A stretch of DNA of 64,000 nt from Metridium senile (lineage: Eukaryota > Cnidaria > Anthozoa > Actiniaria > Metridiidae), in contig OX459099.1 in assembly GCA_949775045.1 (NCBI GenBank), positions 3,455,067 to 3,519,066 of the forward strand. Direction: 5' to 3'. Under the pieces are notes generated by a model, which did not search any database, was not told the origin of the DNA, and was given only the letters and a program-made list of their open reading frames with translations. A program made the position numbers and the translations under genes. Below are positions 1 through 24,419 of the stretch, in pieces (position 1 is the stretch's first letter; each line of letters starts with the position of its first letter).

Positions 1-479
1 ACAACTTTGATATACGAAAATTTACGAATTTACGAAAATGATGTATAATACTAGAATTTTTACTTAACTTTAATTTGCAATACTCGAATTTTTACCCTAT
101 TTTAGCTAGAATTAAGGAATTTTTAAGGAGTTTTTGCTGATTTTTTTAAAATTCAAGGGCTTTTCAAGTGCCCTTAAAAACGTAAATCCAATCTAAGGAG
201 TTTTCAAGGAGTTTAAGCAGTAGCACGAACCCTGTGTTAATGCTGATCACTAAACGTAATATTAACGACCGATCAAGATAATTATAATAATGATTTGAGC
301 AGGGCAAACTTTCGTAACAGCTTTATTGACGAGTTTACTTTCAAAGACAACAAAGTTGATGATTATGATGTCAATAGTTAAGTAATGATTAAATAAATTA
401 AGGTGATTTTGATGACGATCAATCAATGCTCTCTCTCCATCAATGCTCCGTTTGACGGGTATTTAAAGCTACTCAAAGC

Positions 480-572
480 TACACAGATTGGAAAGAAGTC
501 GAAACAAGTGTGAGGTCACTTGGGACCTCTCTCGCTCTGAAAGCCGTGCACTAACCAACTTAGCTACACTTG
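480..572 (-). repeat. tRNA-derived SINE head (degenerate)
   Basis: The minus strand contains TAGCTAAGTTGG, a good polymerase III A box, followed by a degenerate B-box-like GGTCCCAAGTG about 40 nt on. It is not a functional tRNA: the B box is poor and no cloverleaf closes cleanly. It sits in the dynein intron left of exon 636-702; the rest of 1-635 shows only AT-rich intron sequence. Confidence 0.4.
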
Positions 573-635
573 TTGATAATACTGTAATAACAATAACAAT
601 GATGGTAAAGATGTAGACGATCGATGATCACAAAC

Positions 636-12986
<12,351 letters not shown>

Positions 12987-13045
12987 GTTGCAGAAAAACA
13001 GAGTTATTTGTAAAAGTGAAAAGTTCCTTGTAGAGCTTTGTCAAA

Positions 13046-13267
13046 CTATCCCGCCAAAGGATCCAACTTTTCAGCTAATCTTTTCAATTGACCTGTTGCG
13101 TCTCCATTGCAATGAGCTCTTAAATTATTATTATAGGCTTTCAGATAGCCTTGAAGATTGTTAAAATTCAGGAAAGTGTAAACATTTGACGAAATTTTGA
13201 TCATGTAATTATTGTGGACATTTTTCATTTGTAAAACATCCGGGACTTTGTTGCTATGTTTATCCAT
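13046..13267 (-). CDS. Small ORF of unknown status upstream of the dynein gene
   Basis: A 73-codon ORF starting MDKHSNKVPD and ending LAEKLDPLAG, on the same strand as the dynein gene and stopping 60 nt before its ATG. I do not recognise it. The composition is Asn/Lys-rich with an amphipathic C-terminal stretch, not obviously low-complexity. It could be an independent small gene, an upstream ORF in the dynein leader, or chance. A GC-rich stretch (about 13300-13330) lies just upstream of its ATG, which would fit a promoter. Confidence 0.3.
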   Translation of the reverse strand: MDKHSNKVPDVLQMKNVHNNYMIKISSNVYTFLNFNNLQGYLKAYNNNLRAHCNGDATGQLKRLAEKLDPLAG

Positions 13268-13293
13268 TGTTCGCTCATCGTTGCTATGATCAG
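13250..13293 (-). promoter_or_regulatory. Two X-box-like half sites upstream of the dynein gene
   Basis: Read on the minus strand, CATAGCAAC occurs twice, at 13250-13258 and 13280-13288. ATAGCAAC is the right half plus spacer of the RFX X-box (RGYAAC), the usual promoter element of ciliary genes. The left halves match poorly, so these are half sites only. A regulatory role is inference from the motif and the ciliary identity of the gene. Confidence 0.3.
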
Positions 13294-14958
13294 GGTTAAG
13301 TTCAGCGCGCGTGCGACGAAATTCCGAAAGATAGAATTTCCATCCTATCGATTTTTTTTTCTTTTTTTGATTAGCTTCTTAACTACACGTCTTGCTTTTC
13401 AATATTTTTTTAATGATTTACAATAATTAGACAGTTTATTAATATTATAGAGGCGTACTGATGGCGTTTTTGAGCCGAAGTGATAGTGTCTTTCTTTCTT
13501 TCGATTCTCCCTTTCTTTCTCTCTTTCTTTCTCTCTTTCTTTCCCCCTTTCTTTTTTCCTTTATCTAAGATAATTTTCCAGCTTCTTCAAGGCGTGACTG
13601 ATTGGAAAATAAACCTTTATTCTTATTTTTATCAATAAGGAAGTCTCTTTATAATGTGCAAAAACAATATAAAACGTCTTTCAAATTAAGTGCGAAAACG
13701 TACAAATAAAACTCGCGGGGGTCCCCTAATATAAGTTGCTGTGATTGCAAGATAAACAATTTTGCTACAGAAGTTTGCTATTTAACCACACGGAAAGTGT
13801 GAAAATGTACTTTTAAAATCAAAAGTTCAAATATAACACAAGAACTTACGTCAAGTTAACGTTTACGTGCAAATATTTTAGAAAAATAATTGTTGTGGTC
13901 GCAAATGCATAACTGAATTATCATACAAAAGGCTTTTGTAAACATTACTTTATTGGAACTTTTGTGCTTTGTAAATATGTCAGTCAGAAAATTGAATACA
14001 TCAGTTTTGACCTTTTTTAGATGGAGAAATATAAAAAATTCATGTGTAATATTATATCTTTCAGACAAATACATGTATTATGTTTTAAGAAAAGCAGACC
14101 GCATCAATTATATATTTTTGACTTTTTGTCCTTTCGTTTGCTTTTTTAAAAAAGGACAATGAGTATGCTCCAACAAGAGCCAACATGAGATGAATTTGAA
14201 TCATAAAAAATACTTGTAGGAATGACTTTCCAGGTTTGTCTGAAAAGTCAGTATTTTTAACGAAAAAATTATCGTTTCGCTACATAGAAGATATATAAAA
14301 ATGACAAGCTTTCTCGCATTTCTATTTTTTATCAAACTGTATGCCCAAGTTAATATATTTATATAGAAGATATGGTTTTTGCTCTAAAACATTAGGAATT
14401 TAGAAAGAACTTCCGCTCGGTATAGAAGACTAGCCCTAAAACAGAAAGCGCGCCAAAAAAGAGCAAGCGCGCAATAAAGTGACTGGATCATATGAGTGAC
14501 GTGATGTCAAAAATAAAATCTTAATGGATTTATAGTGATCTTTGTGAATATTATCAAAATGTCACCGGAATTAATCACCGTACCAACAAAAAACTCATGC
14601 AAATCACAGAATTAATTCCCTTGAGTGCGGTTACTATGAAGACCCCAAACCAACAAAGAAAAGAGCTCCGTGTTATGCTAATCGACTTATAAGTGCCTCA
14701 TGCGGGTTTTGAAGTGTTTGTGAACGTTGAGGACCAGTTAGTAACCATTGGCTTCTCACGAGTTCTATTGGTAAACAGTACAAACACTTGAAAAACTTGG
14801 CTTGAAGTGAAATTGTGAATTCAATGCAAATAACACAAGCCCGCGCTTTGGCGAAAATGCAAGAAAAGATTCAGTTTGATCACAACATCGACAGTAGCTT
14901 GCCAGGTTCAATTGTTCGCTAGTTTGGTCCAATAAGCTGTTTTTAAAAATACAACGGA
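13268..14958. other. Intergenic, presumed divergent promoter region
   Basis: Lies between the minus-strand dynein gene and the plus-strand FBXW10-like gene. Contains a GC-rich spot near 13300-13330, a TTTC/CTCT microsatellite at 13488-13558 and otherwise AT-rich sequence. No gene recognised; the longer frames here look random. Confidence 0.5.
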
Positions 14959-17900
14959 ATGATGGCGGATTTAGGAACAACAATGATGCAACTAGGTTAG
15001 TAAACTATACATATATCGTTGTACTTTGAGAAGCATGGTTTTTGAAACATGTTGAAAAATTGACCGAAAAATTTCAACCATGTCAGCCAGAAGAAAGCCA
15101 GTTTTTCGGTTGAGTTTAGTTATTGTTTATAGAACTTATCTGGGTTTTGTTTCAAACATAATTAACTTTTCTTGTTTTTGGAAAATTGGAGAAATATCAT
15201 TTCTGTAGCGTTTAAATTACAATTTTCGGAGTTTGCTTTCACACCTGACTAATAATATTTCATCAAAAGTAATCAATTAATTTCAGTGGCGAATAAAGAT
15301 TTTTCTCATAAAATTGTTCTAAAAATTGAATTTTGAAAGGTTATGTTTACATATTTAATCTTAGGAAAACTGACAAATTTTGAATGCTACAAATTATCTG
15401 ACTGCATGGTTAGCCCAATATCGGTAATGAAATTTCCTTAATGTGTTTCAAAACCATTATTGCCATTTTTTCGCGTGATGGTGTCAAAAAGCGCACATAA
15501 AAATAAATCATTTTTTTAATAAAAAAAAGTTGTTTTATATACTAGATTAATTTTTATTAAAAAATTGATGAGTTTTCTAGGTATAATTTTAGCGCAATCA
15601 TCAGTTAACTGATCATAAAAACCCAGCTTGGTTTCAGAGGCATATATAGTTTCAATTTAATAGTTATAAATGCCCAAAACAGGTGTTTTGGTAAATGATA
15701 GCGCCAAAAATAAAAAGCTATTATAACGGATTCAAACAAGAGATCGATTTCCGATTTCCAAATATAACTTATCTATAATTATTTGAAATACTGGTAAAAA
15801 GTCCTAAAAAAAATTAGTAATAATAATAATAATAATAGTATACGAGTCATTCGTCAAGCTAGAAAATAATTATCTTTTTCCTGGCTATTGGTTGAAAGTC
15901 AGACAATTTTTTATATGTGTTCCTCTTAAATTTTAATAAAGGATTTTTCGACTTTTAAACAAAAGGATCAGGATGCGAAATCAAAATAGGTGACGTTTTT
16001 ATTAAATCATTTATGTAGTCGTCTGCAATTTTCACTCCGTAAGACAAATATTTTCTTTAACTCTTTTGATCTGGCGGCCTATTAGCGAAATTATTTTTAT
16101 ATGTCCACTTTGCGTAGGTAGTAGAAGTTCAAATTGATTTTTTCGATGATAAAATATTTTTAAATTGTTATTAGATGATAGTCAAATCGCGCGCGTTGCC
16201 CGTTGCTAAGAAACCATCAGATTGGATGCAGACACTGCACCGATCAAAATAACTGAGCATGCCGATGATGATTTCTAACGATAACAATTTTCTAACTCCT
16301 ATATTTTCTTTATCAAATTGTAGAATACTTTAACAAGACCAGAATGCGACAGCCCGATAGGAATTCTAATGTTTACGAGCTTAATATAAGCAGAGCACCT
16401 CAATTGAGATGTATAAAAAGAACAGTAAAGTCATGTATGACTTGTGAAGCTTGCAAGCTTGTGCTGGTCCTGAATAAAGCCAAAGAATGGTTTATACGAT
16501 GTGGAGACCCAGACAAAAGACGACTTATTCTAGGACTTATCCATCGAATTGATTCAGTGGATTTATTTTCAAATATAAGCTTTCTACTGCAGCCTTTACA
16601 AAACAAGGATTTTACATACACGAGATCACGAAGTAGGCCAAGTCTGCGATCAGATGCTTCTTCGGCGCCGACAAACCACGCTTTGAATTTGGACTTCCTT
16701 AATAAAGTTATCGAGGAAACATGGCAGTGGTTTTCGGAAAGTGCATATTGGACTAAATTAAACTTTTTGCTTGGTATTATGCAGCACTGTGATTCGCAGT
16801 TGTTATTTATTATGGCAAACAGTGTAAAAACTATGTGGCAACGTGAAAGACAAAAGCAAAGGGCAGTTGATGAAGGAATTCTTGAAGAAGGTAAAAAAAT
16901 ATTACTCTCGTAAAACCTTACTGAACATTGATTATAAATTTATTATGTTCAAATTAATTAAACTAGTCATACTAAATATATTAATTTATTTCTGCTATTC
17001 ATGGTTTAGTGATCATGATCTAAAATCATGCCATTAAATATCAATTAAGAAGTTTACTATCCTTAAAAAAGTAATCATTAGACATATTTTAATCTGTTCT
17101 TTTTGTTCCACAGATGAGGACGAGTACATGTCGTTATACAGTGAAATGACAAGAAGTGATGTTTCTGAACTTGAACAAAGTATAGCGAATTCACTATCTC
17201 CAAGCAAGGCTCCAACTGAGGGGAGCCATACTAAGGAGGAATCTTCATCAAGAGTTTCATCTGCTTTCAGGCAATCACCTGCGAGTGCAACACGCTCTGT
17301 TCCATGTATTACATCTGCAAGTGTGCACAGGAAAAAGTCAAGAACAATTCAATCTGCTCCATCACAACACAGAGTTATTCCGTCAAGAAGCTCCCAACCT
17401 CCAGTTGATATTTCTGACATTTGCAGTGAAGACTATATATCTGGTGATGATGATGATTATGAAGATGATTCTGTATTGAGAGTTGACCCTTCAGCTTGCG
17501 TAGTGTCATCGCCGTCTTTGTTATATTGTGGTATTGCCCGATATATAGATTTTATAAGATGCTTACCTGTACATCTGTCAAAGTATATTCTTAAATTACT
17601 GGATCTAAACAGTCTAACAAATTGTCTTTGTATTTCTAAACACTGGAGAATTCTTGCGGAAGAAGTCCAATCTGATTATATGGTGCATCAACTCATGTCG
17701 GAGGAAATTATGTTGATGCAGGTTAGTAGCATAAGAATTAATTACTAAGAGTGTTTAGTGATGATTTTCTGACTCATGATTTGTCAGTTAGGTATATACC
17801 TAGCTGATGGGTTGGTTGATTGGTTGATGGGTTGGTTAGTTGATTGGTGGATTGGTTGGTTTGTTGCTTGCTTGGTTGTTGGTTGGTTGGTTGTTGATTG

Positions 17901-20900
17901 GTTGGTTTGTTGCTTGGTTGGTTTGTTGATTGGTTGGTTGGTTGGTTGGTGTCATGTGGCACGCCAAATGACAGGGGGAATCTCTCCGACAGTTTTCCAT
18001 CAACAACAACACAGTTGTTGTTGGTTAGTTTATTTGTTGATGGGTTTGTTGGCTATAGTTTAGTTTGTGGTGGGTTTGTTGGCTAGTTGATTGGCTGGTT
18101 GGTGGGTGGCCGGGTGGGTGGGTGGGTGGCCGGGTGGGTGGGTGGTTTGCCTAGAAGGTTAGTTAATTGCTTTTTTCTCAATATGTATACTATATTTCCA
18201 CTGTCAATTCACAGGGTGCATCAGCTAAAGGTATGGATCCACACTATGCCAAGCTAATGCCCGTACATGTACCTTTGGTGGGGGATAATCCTAACGAGAA
18301 GGACTTCAAAGGGAAAATTAAATTCAGCAAAGGACGGGATCTCAAGGACTGTTATGATGGTGTGCCAACAAGAAAAGTCATCATGGAGGAAAGAAACGTA
18401 TATTGTGGAGCTTATAATGTACTTGTGTTACAGGATTGGTGAGTTACACAACAATACAATATCATTATTTAAGAAGGAAGACACTATAACCATTTACAGT
18501 TTTCTTACTCGAACGTTTAATGTACTGGAATGCCTGGGCAGTGGGAGACTCAAATTTGACAAATTTACTGTTTTGAGTTACATGTTTATAATTGGACATA
18601 ATTATACGATTAAAGTCAATTAAAATTGTCTTTGCTGCTATTATTCTTACCTAATATCTTATTATCTTTAAAAACACCCTAAAAGATACCAGCTTTGACT
18701 TTGGTGGCCCGAAAAGCTTTTAGACACCCTAAGCGATACCAAACCCCTGATTTTGACCCCTAAAAGATACGCCCCCGCCCTACGCCCCCCCCTCCCCCCA
18801 GGCTTTCTGTATCATGCGATATATGATATTACACCCAATACTTAGTTTAATTAGTAGTTTCCAAATATGTATCCTATTTCATTGATACAGGGAAGATCAC
18901 CATCGGTGCACTAACTTCAGTGGAGGACGTTATGTAGCATCAGGCTCTTTTGACAGAAAAGTAAAACTCATTGATGCGGCAACTGGCAAGTGCGAGAGAT
19001 CTATCCAGGGACATGCTGGGTCAATACGATGCTTGCTGTTATCAGAAAAAAAACATATTGTATTGAGTGGAAGTTATGATACTTCTGTTAGGTATGATAA
19101 CTTATACACCTATTTCAAAAATCGTTGTAGCAATCAAAGCTACTGACAGTCCACACTCTGAAGCCTGCAAAGGATGTCGGTATTTCTACTCTTGTTATCA
19201 ATTTGTTCATAGCATATTTTGGTTTTAAGTGTTTGTGATATATGAACATTAAAGGTTTTGAAGTGATAGATGATGAAACAAATATTTAGTTAAAAATCGC
19301 ATAATAAACATACATTCCGTTCATATTACCGACATCCTTTTCAGGCTTCAGAGTGTGGACTGTAGCTTTGGCTGCGACAACGATCTTTGTAATAGGTGTT
19401 AATTTCTGTTATTATATTTATATGCTAGCCTCATCGGCAGGCAAAACCTTTGGGCTTCCTTTGTAATGATTTTATTGACCGTGGGGAGACTGAGAACAAG
19501 AAAAGGATGCTAGCCTCCTCTGCAGGCAAATCATTTTGGCTTCCTTTGTGATGGTCTTTTATTGACCATGAGGAGAAAGAGAAAAGGAAGAGGGTTTTTT
19601 TTATTCTTGCTACTTATTCATTTATTTATGTATTCATTTGTTTGCTAAATTAGTCTACCGTTTATTCAAGTTTGCTCATTCATTTGTTCATTTTATTTGT
19701 TTCATTTGCTGTGTGTTTATTTTTTTTATCTTTTGTTCACTCATTTTTTGTATTTGTTTTGTCTCTTTCAGCATCCATCAATCCATCCTTCCCCCCATCC
19801 TTTTAATTTATTCATTTATCCTTTAATAATGAAAATCTAGGAAATGACAAATTTTGTTATTTACTTACTCATATATTAGAAGGGTCAAAATTAACTGATT
19901 TTTTTTGTTTCTTCAGGTGCTGGGACATCAAACAAGGCACCTGCAAATGTATTTTTCGAGGGTAGGTTCTCAGGAATAACAAACACAACTTTTTTCCTTC
20001 ATTGGTTTACCATTTTCTTAATGTTCATTTTTTTGTTTAGACATCGTGCAACAGTGATGTGCATCAGTCTCCATGGCAACCACATGGCATCTGGATCACG
20101 TGACAAAAGTGTCAAAGTCTGGAACTTTGAAACTGGAAAATGTCGACGCACATTTCGCCACCGCCATGTTGTACTTGATGTCAAGGTGAGTCAATTATAT
20201 ATATCGAATGGGTTCCACAGTGTAGTAGAGAGGTGTATGTGTTGCAAACTTTCGCGCAGTACAGTGTTAAGGGTTATTGCTACCTTCACCACTATCATTA
20301 TCACAGTCATCATCATCATTATTATCAACATTTTCTCATCACTATTATCAACATTAGAAGACTTGGCTTTTTCATCCTTATCTTCACTATCATTTCCATC
20401 ATCAATATCATCACCATCATCAACAAGAGCAACAGCAATATCATCACTATCATCATCAACATCATCACTATCACCATCATCAACAAGAGCAACAGCAATA
20501 TTTGCTCCATCAACATTATTGACAGTATAACAGCACCATTATCATTATTATCAGCATTATCACCTTCATTTTTTAACAGTTTTCTTGATATGCAGGTTTC
20601 CAAAAATGTTGTAATAAGTGGATGTGAAGGAGGAAAGGTCAAAGTCTGGGACATTGAGTCAGCAACACTGATGAAGGTAGAAAAACATGTTAGGGGCCGA
20701 CCATTTAACTTTTGAGGGGGGTGGGGGGTGATTTTGAAAATAAAAAAAATTTCGTGCAAGCCAAAATTGCCACTCAAATCTTTGCATTTCTATCAAATAA
20801 ATTCCGTGCGCATGCCAGCTGGCTAAAAAAAATTTCGTGCACGGACCAAATCCCCCCCCCCCCCCCCCCCTCAAAAGTTAAATGGTCGGCCCCTTATCAA

Positions 20901-23900
20901 GAGAGTCCTAATCGGCTAACGCATTAGTACGATTTAACCAAATTCGAAACCTCTGGGTATAAAAACTTTTGTTCCAAACATTTTCCACGTGACATTGAAA
21001 AACATGAAACAAAAAATCGTATTCCCAAAAGATTTGAATTGGGCCATAACGTACATAGCAACTTGTTAGCTGATTTTGTCTATTCCATTTTACTAACACT
21101 AAGAATATAGTCTATCGCCATTTTTAATATGGTCTCTAAGCTGTTCTCATCACACAAAAATACGATTCAGTTGTATGTAGTTGCTAACCTATAGTCTCCC
21201 CCGCAGCCGTGTTTAGCCTCGTCACGCAATGAGGAAACGTTGCGTGACGAGGCTAAACACGGCTGCAGGAAATACTAACCCTAAGTGAACGTTTTTCGGC
21301 CGTGAACTGTGTTAGAGACCCCCCTGTACGAACCACAAAGATAAAAGCCTATACATCAAGGATATGTAATGACCTCCGCCGATCACCCCTACCACTTGGA
21401 CAAAGGGAGTACCCTCCCCCCTCCCCCCTGGAGGGCTAACTTCATCTGTGTGAAGTTTTAAGCAATAACCAAAAATCAGGTAACATGCAATATGCCACGC
21501 AGTTAGCAACTAGTACATACAACTGAACGTAATTTTTTGTTAGTCTTTAATTTAAAGGTATTTAGGAGTCCAATTGGTTGACTCATATCATATAAATGAT
21601 ATATCGTTATTGATTTTAGAGTTAAATTGTTTCGTTTCTGTATTTAGTCCCTAGATGGTCACCAAGGTGCTATAACGTGTCTAAAGTTCAATGATTTTCA
21701 TATTATCTCTGCAAGTATGGATGGCTATGCTATGGCTTGGAGTCTGATTGGAGAACACAGGAAATGTCTACAGGCATTCAGACACCCAAAGTAAGTAGAA
21801 CTAGACTCTTGGGACAGCAGGGGCGGATCTAGGGGGTATCCCCCGGTGGCATCGGACACCCCCCTAGCGCCGTATTTAACCCTATTTTATTTAAGACATT
21901 TAGGGACTGGACACCCCCTAACACCTTAAGAGTCCTTCATTTGCAATTGGGACACCCCCCTGACATATTTCGGGATCTGCCCCTGGACAGTGTTCATGTA
22001 AGCCTTTTAAAAAAGTCTTTTGAATTGGAGCCTTGTTTCCTTTGCACTGTTCATTATTTTTCTTCGAGTACGCAACTAATAAATGTGTATTTCTTTACAC
22101 ATTTCTCGCAAAAAAAAAAAACACGATTACATCATAACAAATATTGGAATACTCATTTTTTCTTGTAGGGAGGTTCTTTGTGTAGAGTTCCTTTTCTGCC
22201 GTGTGTTAACCGGATCAGCAGACGGAAAGGTAAGGACAATGAGTAACAAATTACATCCGTACTGCATGTAACCAAATGAATGAGCGTTTCTAAGAAAAAT
22301 GTAAAAGTATGTAAAAGAAAAATATTTTTTACAAGATGTATAGTTGGCCTCAATCGCCTCAAATAGTCGTAGAAAACTGGAATGTCCAAAAGGTGTATCA
22401 CTAACATAACTTTGTTTCATTCCGTTAGCTGCGGATATGGAATCTTTTGAATGGTGATTGTCTTCGGTTGATACGAGGAAACAGTAGAAACGACCCCATT
22501 AATGTCATCTGTGCCAAGGACAATAGGTAAGGACAGTTATGTCTTGCTCTGTTTTGTGCTCATTTCTCTTCTTTCTTAGTTCTTTTTTTCTGTGACAAGT
22601 TATAAAATATTTGATAAAAATCGCGCGCTCTGATTGGTTTAACGATTAGACCCGGCGCTTTTCTCATCATCACTGCGGGTACTATCACCCATTATAATTC
22701 AACAACACATTTTCTTCCTCTCTCATTGGTCGTGGAGCGATCACGTCACGTGATAGTGCCCGCCGCGGAGGAATACTATCAGCTCATAGTGCCCGCTGAG
22801 TGCTTTTCGTCCGCTTCGGAAATGTTGTTGTTAAATAATAAAAACAATAGAGCAGTTAAAATCTCGGCATAATACTGTGATAGTACCTTGGAAACTAGAT
22901 GTTACTCAAAACAAATAGTTTTTCTGAACATCCAGTTTCCGCGGGAAACTATCACAGCATAATGCCCTTGATTCAACTACTCTATTGTTTGAATACCCGC
23001 TAACGTAGCCAATGAGATTGCAGGATTTGTGATAGAACACGCATGGTGGATACTAAAACTCGATAGAGCACGCTGCCTCGTTTCCTAGATCTATTTTTCA
23101 TTATAGAATATGAAGTAAAACATGCATTCAAGTGGCATAACATACGTTCGTGTTTTACTCCCCTCTAATATTCCCTTTCTTTTCCCAGGATTGTCATCAA
23201 CACCCTCAGTAATCTTCTTATCTTCAACTTCGAGTCAGTTGAATGGAACTACGCCCTACCGCCCGAACGACCCGAGGGATTGGGGACACTGAACCTGTAT
23301 AAGAAACATAGTCCTCAAAAGCTTCCTCACCATTATGTACGTGCACAACGCCTCCATCGTGCAGACACCAAAGACAGCCTCCCCTCCAGGCCCCCTTCTC
23401 GCACGGCCTTCTTCTTCGATGAAGGGGCTGAAAAGAGAACCACGAGAGCAATCACAAGTGCGCCTCCACGAGTTCAACAACGAGATAGCACACTCCACAG
23501 CATCAATAACCACGTGACCAGGATTTTGAGCGCAAAGAAAAAAAAAGTGATTCGGCCTCAGTCTTCTCCCGCTAAAGTATCCACGAGGAAGACAAGGGAT
23601 GAGTTTGATATCAACCCATTCACAGAAGATGACGATATCAGAGATAGGATACATTTCACAGAAGTAATGCAGACTTATCCCAAGCCTCCTCCATTACCCG
23701 ATAATAGATCTGCTAATGTAATCTCGCGCGGTCGATCAGCACCTGTGTTTAGAACTAAGACTCTACCTGCAGATAAACGAGGATGGACCACATCAGCAGG
23801 AGAGACAATTATTCCCGTTGCCAACAAGATCATGATGACGTCATCACAAGCCAAACTGAAACTCAAACAACGACCAAAAAGCGCTCATGTCTCAAAAGTC

Positions 23901-24083
23901 TCCATCTCCAAAAATCCTCTGCAGAGTATGTCTTGTCTTAATCTTAAGACTTACACCAATCAATTAACCTTCGAAGAAGAATTGAAGAAAACGTCCAGAA
24001 TATCCAACCAAGTGGACGGGAAAAGAAGCCAAAGAGCAGTGTCCGCTGACCAGGCTCGCCGTCGACCTCATTCTTGCATTTGA
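14959..24083 (+). CDS. FBXW10: F-box/WD40 repeat protein, FBXW10-like
   Basis: Predicted substrate adaptor of an SCF-type (SKP1-CUL1-F-box) ubiquitin ligase. Exons: 14959-14995, 16324-16890, 17114-17721, 18215-18438, 18891-19091, 19917-19961, 20041-20185, 20596-20676, 21648-21790, 22169-22229, 22429-22526, 23189-24083; 3,105 nt, about 1,034 aa, with frame continuous across all junctions. The N-terminus matches the FBXW10/CDRT1 family (CxxC pair in KSCMTCEACK, then KEWFIRCGDPDKRRLILGLI). The F-box lies near residues 345-395 (ARYIDFIRCLPVHLSKYILK). WD40 blades run from about residue 485 to 740, with SGSFDRKVKLID, LSGSYDTSVRCWD, ASGSRDKSVKVWN, SGCEGGKVKVWD, SASMDGYAMAWS and TGSADGKLRIWN. A basic tail of about 300 residues, in the last exon, follows. 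It starts at MMADLGTTMMQL in a short first exon; splicing to exon 2 keeps frame. Introns carry several foldback elements. Confidence 0.92.
14996..16323. other. FBXW10-like intron 1
   Basis: 1.3 kb, AT-rich, with a short AAT microsatellite at about 15817-15838. No repeats or exons recognised apart from the X-box-like motif near 16202. Confidence 0.5.
16202..16214 (+). promoter_or_regulatory. X-box-like motif before FBXW10-like exon 2
   Basis: GTTGCTAAGAAAC resembles an RFX X-box (GTTGCT, 1-nt spacer, AGAAAC), about 110 nt upstream of exon 2, which also contains an in-frame ATG at 16344. It could mark an internal promoter giving a protein that starts at MRQPDRNSN. Motif match only. Confidence 0.2.
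17806..18150. repeat. TTGG/TGGG repeat array with G-quadruplex potential
   Basis: TTGGTTGGTTGAT repeats at 17806-17955, then GGTGGGTGGCCGGGTGGGTG repeats at 18096-18145. The second part has many GGG runs spaced by 1-4 nt, which can form a G-quadruplex in the FBXW10-like pre-mRNA (sense strand). Confidence 0.8.
19106..19399. mobile_element. ACACCTATTTCA-family foldback MITE, copy 1
   Basis: Ends ACACCTATTTCAAAAATCGT and the inverse ACGATCTTTGTAATAGGTGT. Arms contain GTCCACACTCTGAAGCCTGC and its complement. In the intron after FBXW10-like exon 18891-19091, starting 14 nt past the exon. Confidence 0.8.
20270..20580. repeat. ATC/ATT-rich degenerate microsatellite
   Basis: CATCATTATTATCA and ATCACTATCATCATCAACAT style repeats in the intron between FBXW10-like exons 20041-20185 and 20596-20676, including a 57-bp duplicated block with CAACAAGAGCAACAGCAATA. 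Confidence 0.75.
20693..20893. mobile_element. G-tract-ended MITE, copy A
   Basis: Ends GGGGCCGACCATTTAACTTT + TGAGGGGGG and the inverse. Internal sequence holds AAATTTCGTGCA on both sides, as in the elements at 61556 and 63172. 17 nt after exon 20596-20676. Confidence 0.75.
20905..21103. repeat. Foldback-like repeat, related to 29342-29470
   Basis: CTAATCGGCTAACGCATTAG on the left pairs imperfectly with CTTGTTAGCTGATTTTG on the right. The right half (CCCAAAAGATTTGAATTGGG) recurs in reverse complement at about 29395-29415. Confidence 0.5.
21161..21531. mobile_element. MITE containing a perfect 27-bp hairpin
   Basis: Outer arms TACGATTCAGTTGTATGTAG at 21161 and CTAGTACATACAACTGAACG near 21510-21530. 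Inside, 21203-21229 and 21240-21266 are perfect inverse copies (GCAGCCGTGTTTAGCCTCGT...), loop of 10 nt. The hairpin looks like a younger, separate insertion. Confidence 0.7.
21818..21985. mobile_element. GGGCGGATC-family MITE, copy 1
   Basis: Ends CAGGGGCGGATCTAGGGGGT and GGGATCTGCCCCTG. Clearly homologous to 52137-52298, including the internal ATTTAAGACATTTAGGG and CTAACACCTTAAGAG. FBXW10-like intron. Confidence 0.8.
22842..22990. repeat. Inverted repeat in FBXW10-like last intron
   Basis: AAACAATAGAGCAGTTAAA at 22842 pairs with TACTCTATTGTTT ending near 22990; between them CTGTGATAGTACCTTGGAAA pairs imperfectly with TTCCGCGGGAAACTATCACAG. It sits within a wider region (22620-23080) that repeats 'tgatagt' motifs and is probably one decayed foldback element. 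Confidence 0.5.
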
Positions 24084-24413
24084 CTGGAGAACTCTGACAA
24101 GATGTAACACGTGGATCTCATTCTTGCATTTGATTGGAGACAAGATGTAACACATGGACGTCCCGAATGAGAAATAGAGATTGTCGTCACTATGACAACA
24201 GTCTCCATCTACATGGCAAGATTCAAAAAGTATGAAAATGATAGAGATCAATAATATCTGCAATTCACATGTTATTGTTATTTGTAGAAAAAACTGGAGA
24301 ATCACAAACGCATGCTTCATTTCAAAATCCAAAGACCGCATGTCTGCCCCACCCACTTTAGCCTATAAGACGGTTACCTATAATTTCAAGGCAACCATAT
24401 GACAATCGTTTAC

Positions 24414-24419
24414 AATAAA
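24414..24419 (+). terminator. Polyadenylation signal of the FBXW10-like gene
   Basis: AATAAA about 330 nt after the stop codon, the first canonical hexamer seen downstream. Further AATAAA hexamers lie at 24731-24736 and just after. Confidence 0.5.

Noticed and set aside
14445..14475. E2F-like GCGCCAAA and GCGCGC motifs as a promoter
   Set aside because: Short motifs about 500 nt upstream of the FBXW10-like start; too weak to claim without expression data.
23224..23866. Minus-strand ORFs opposite the last FBXW10-like exon
   Set aside because: Antisense shadows of a well-supported coding exon.
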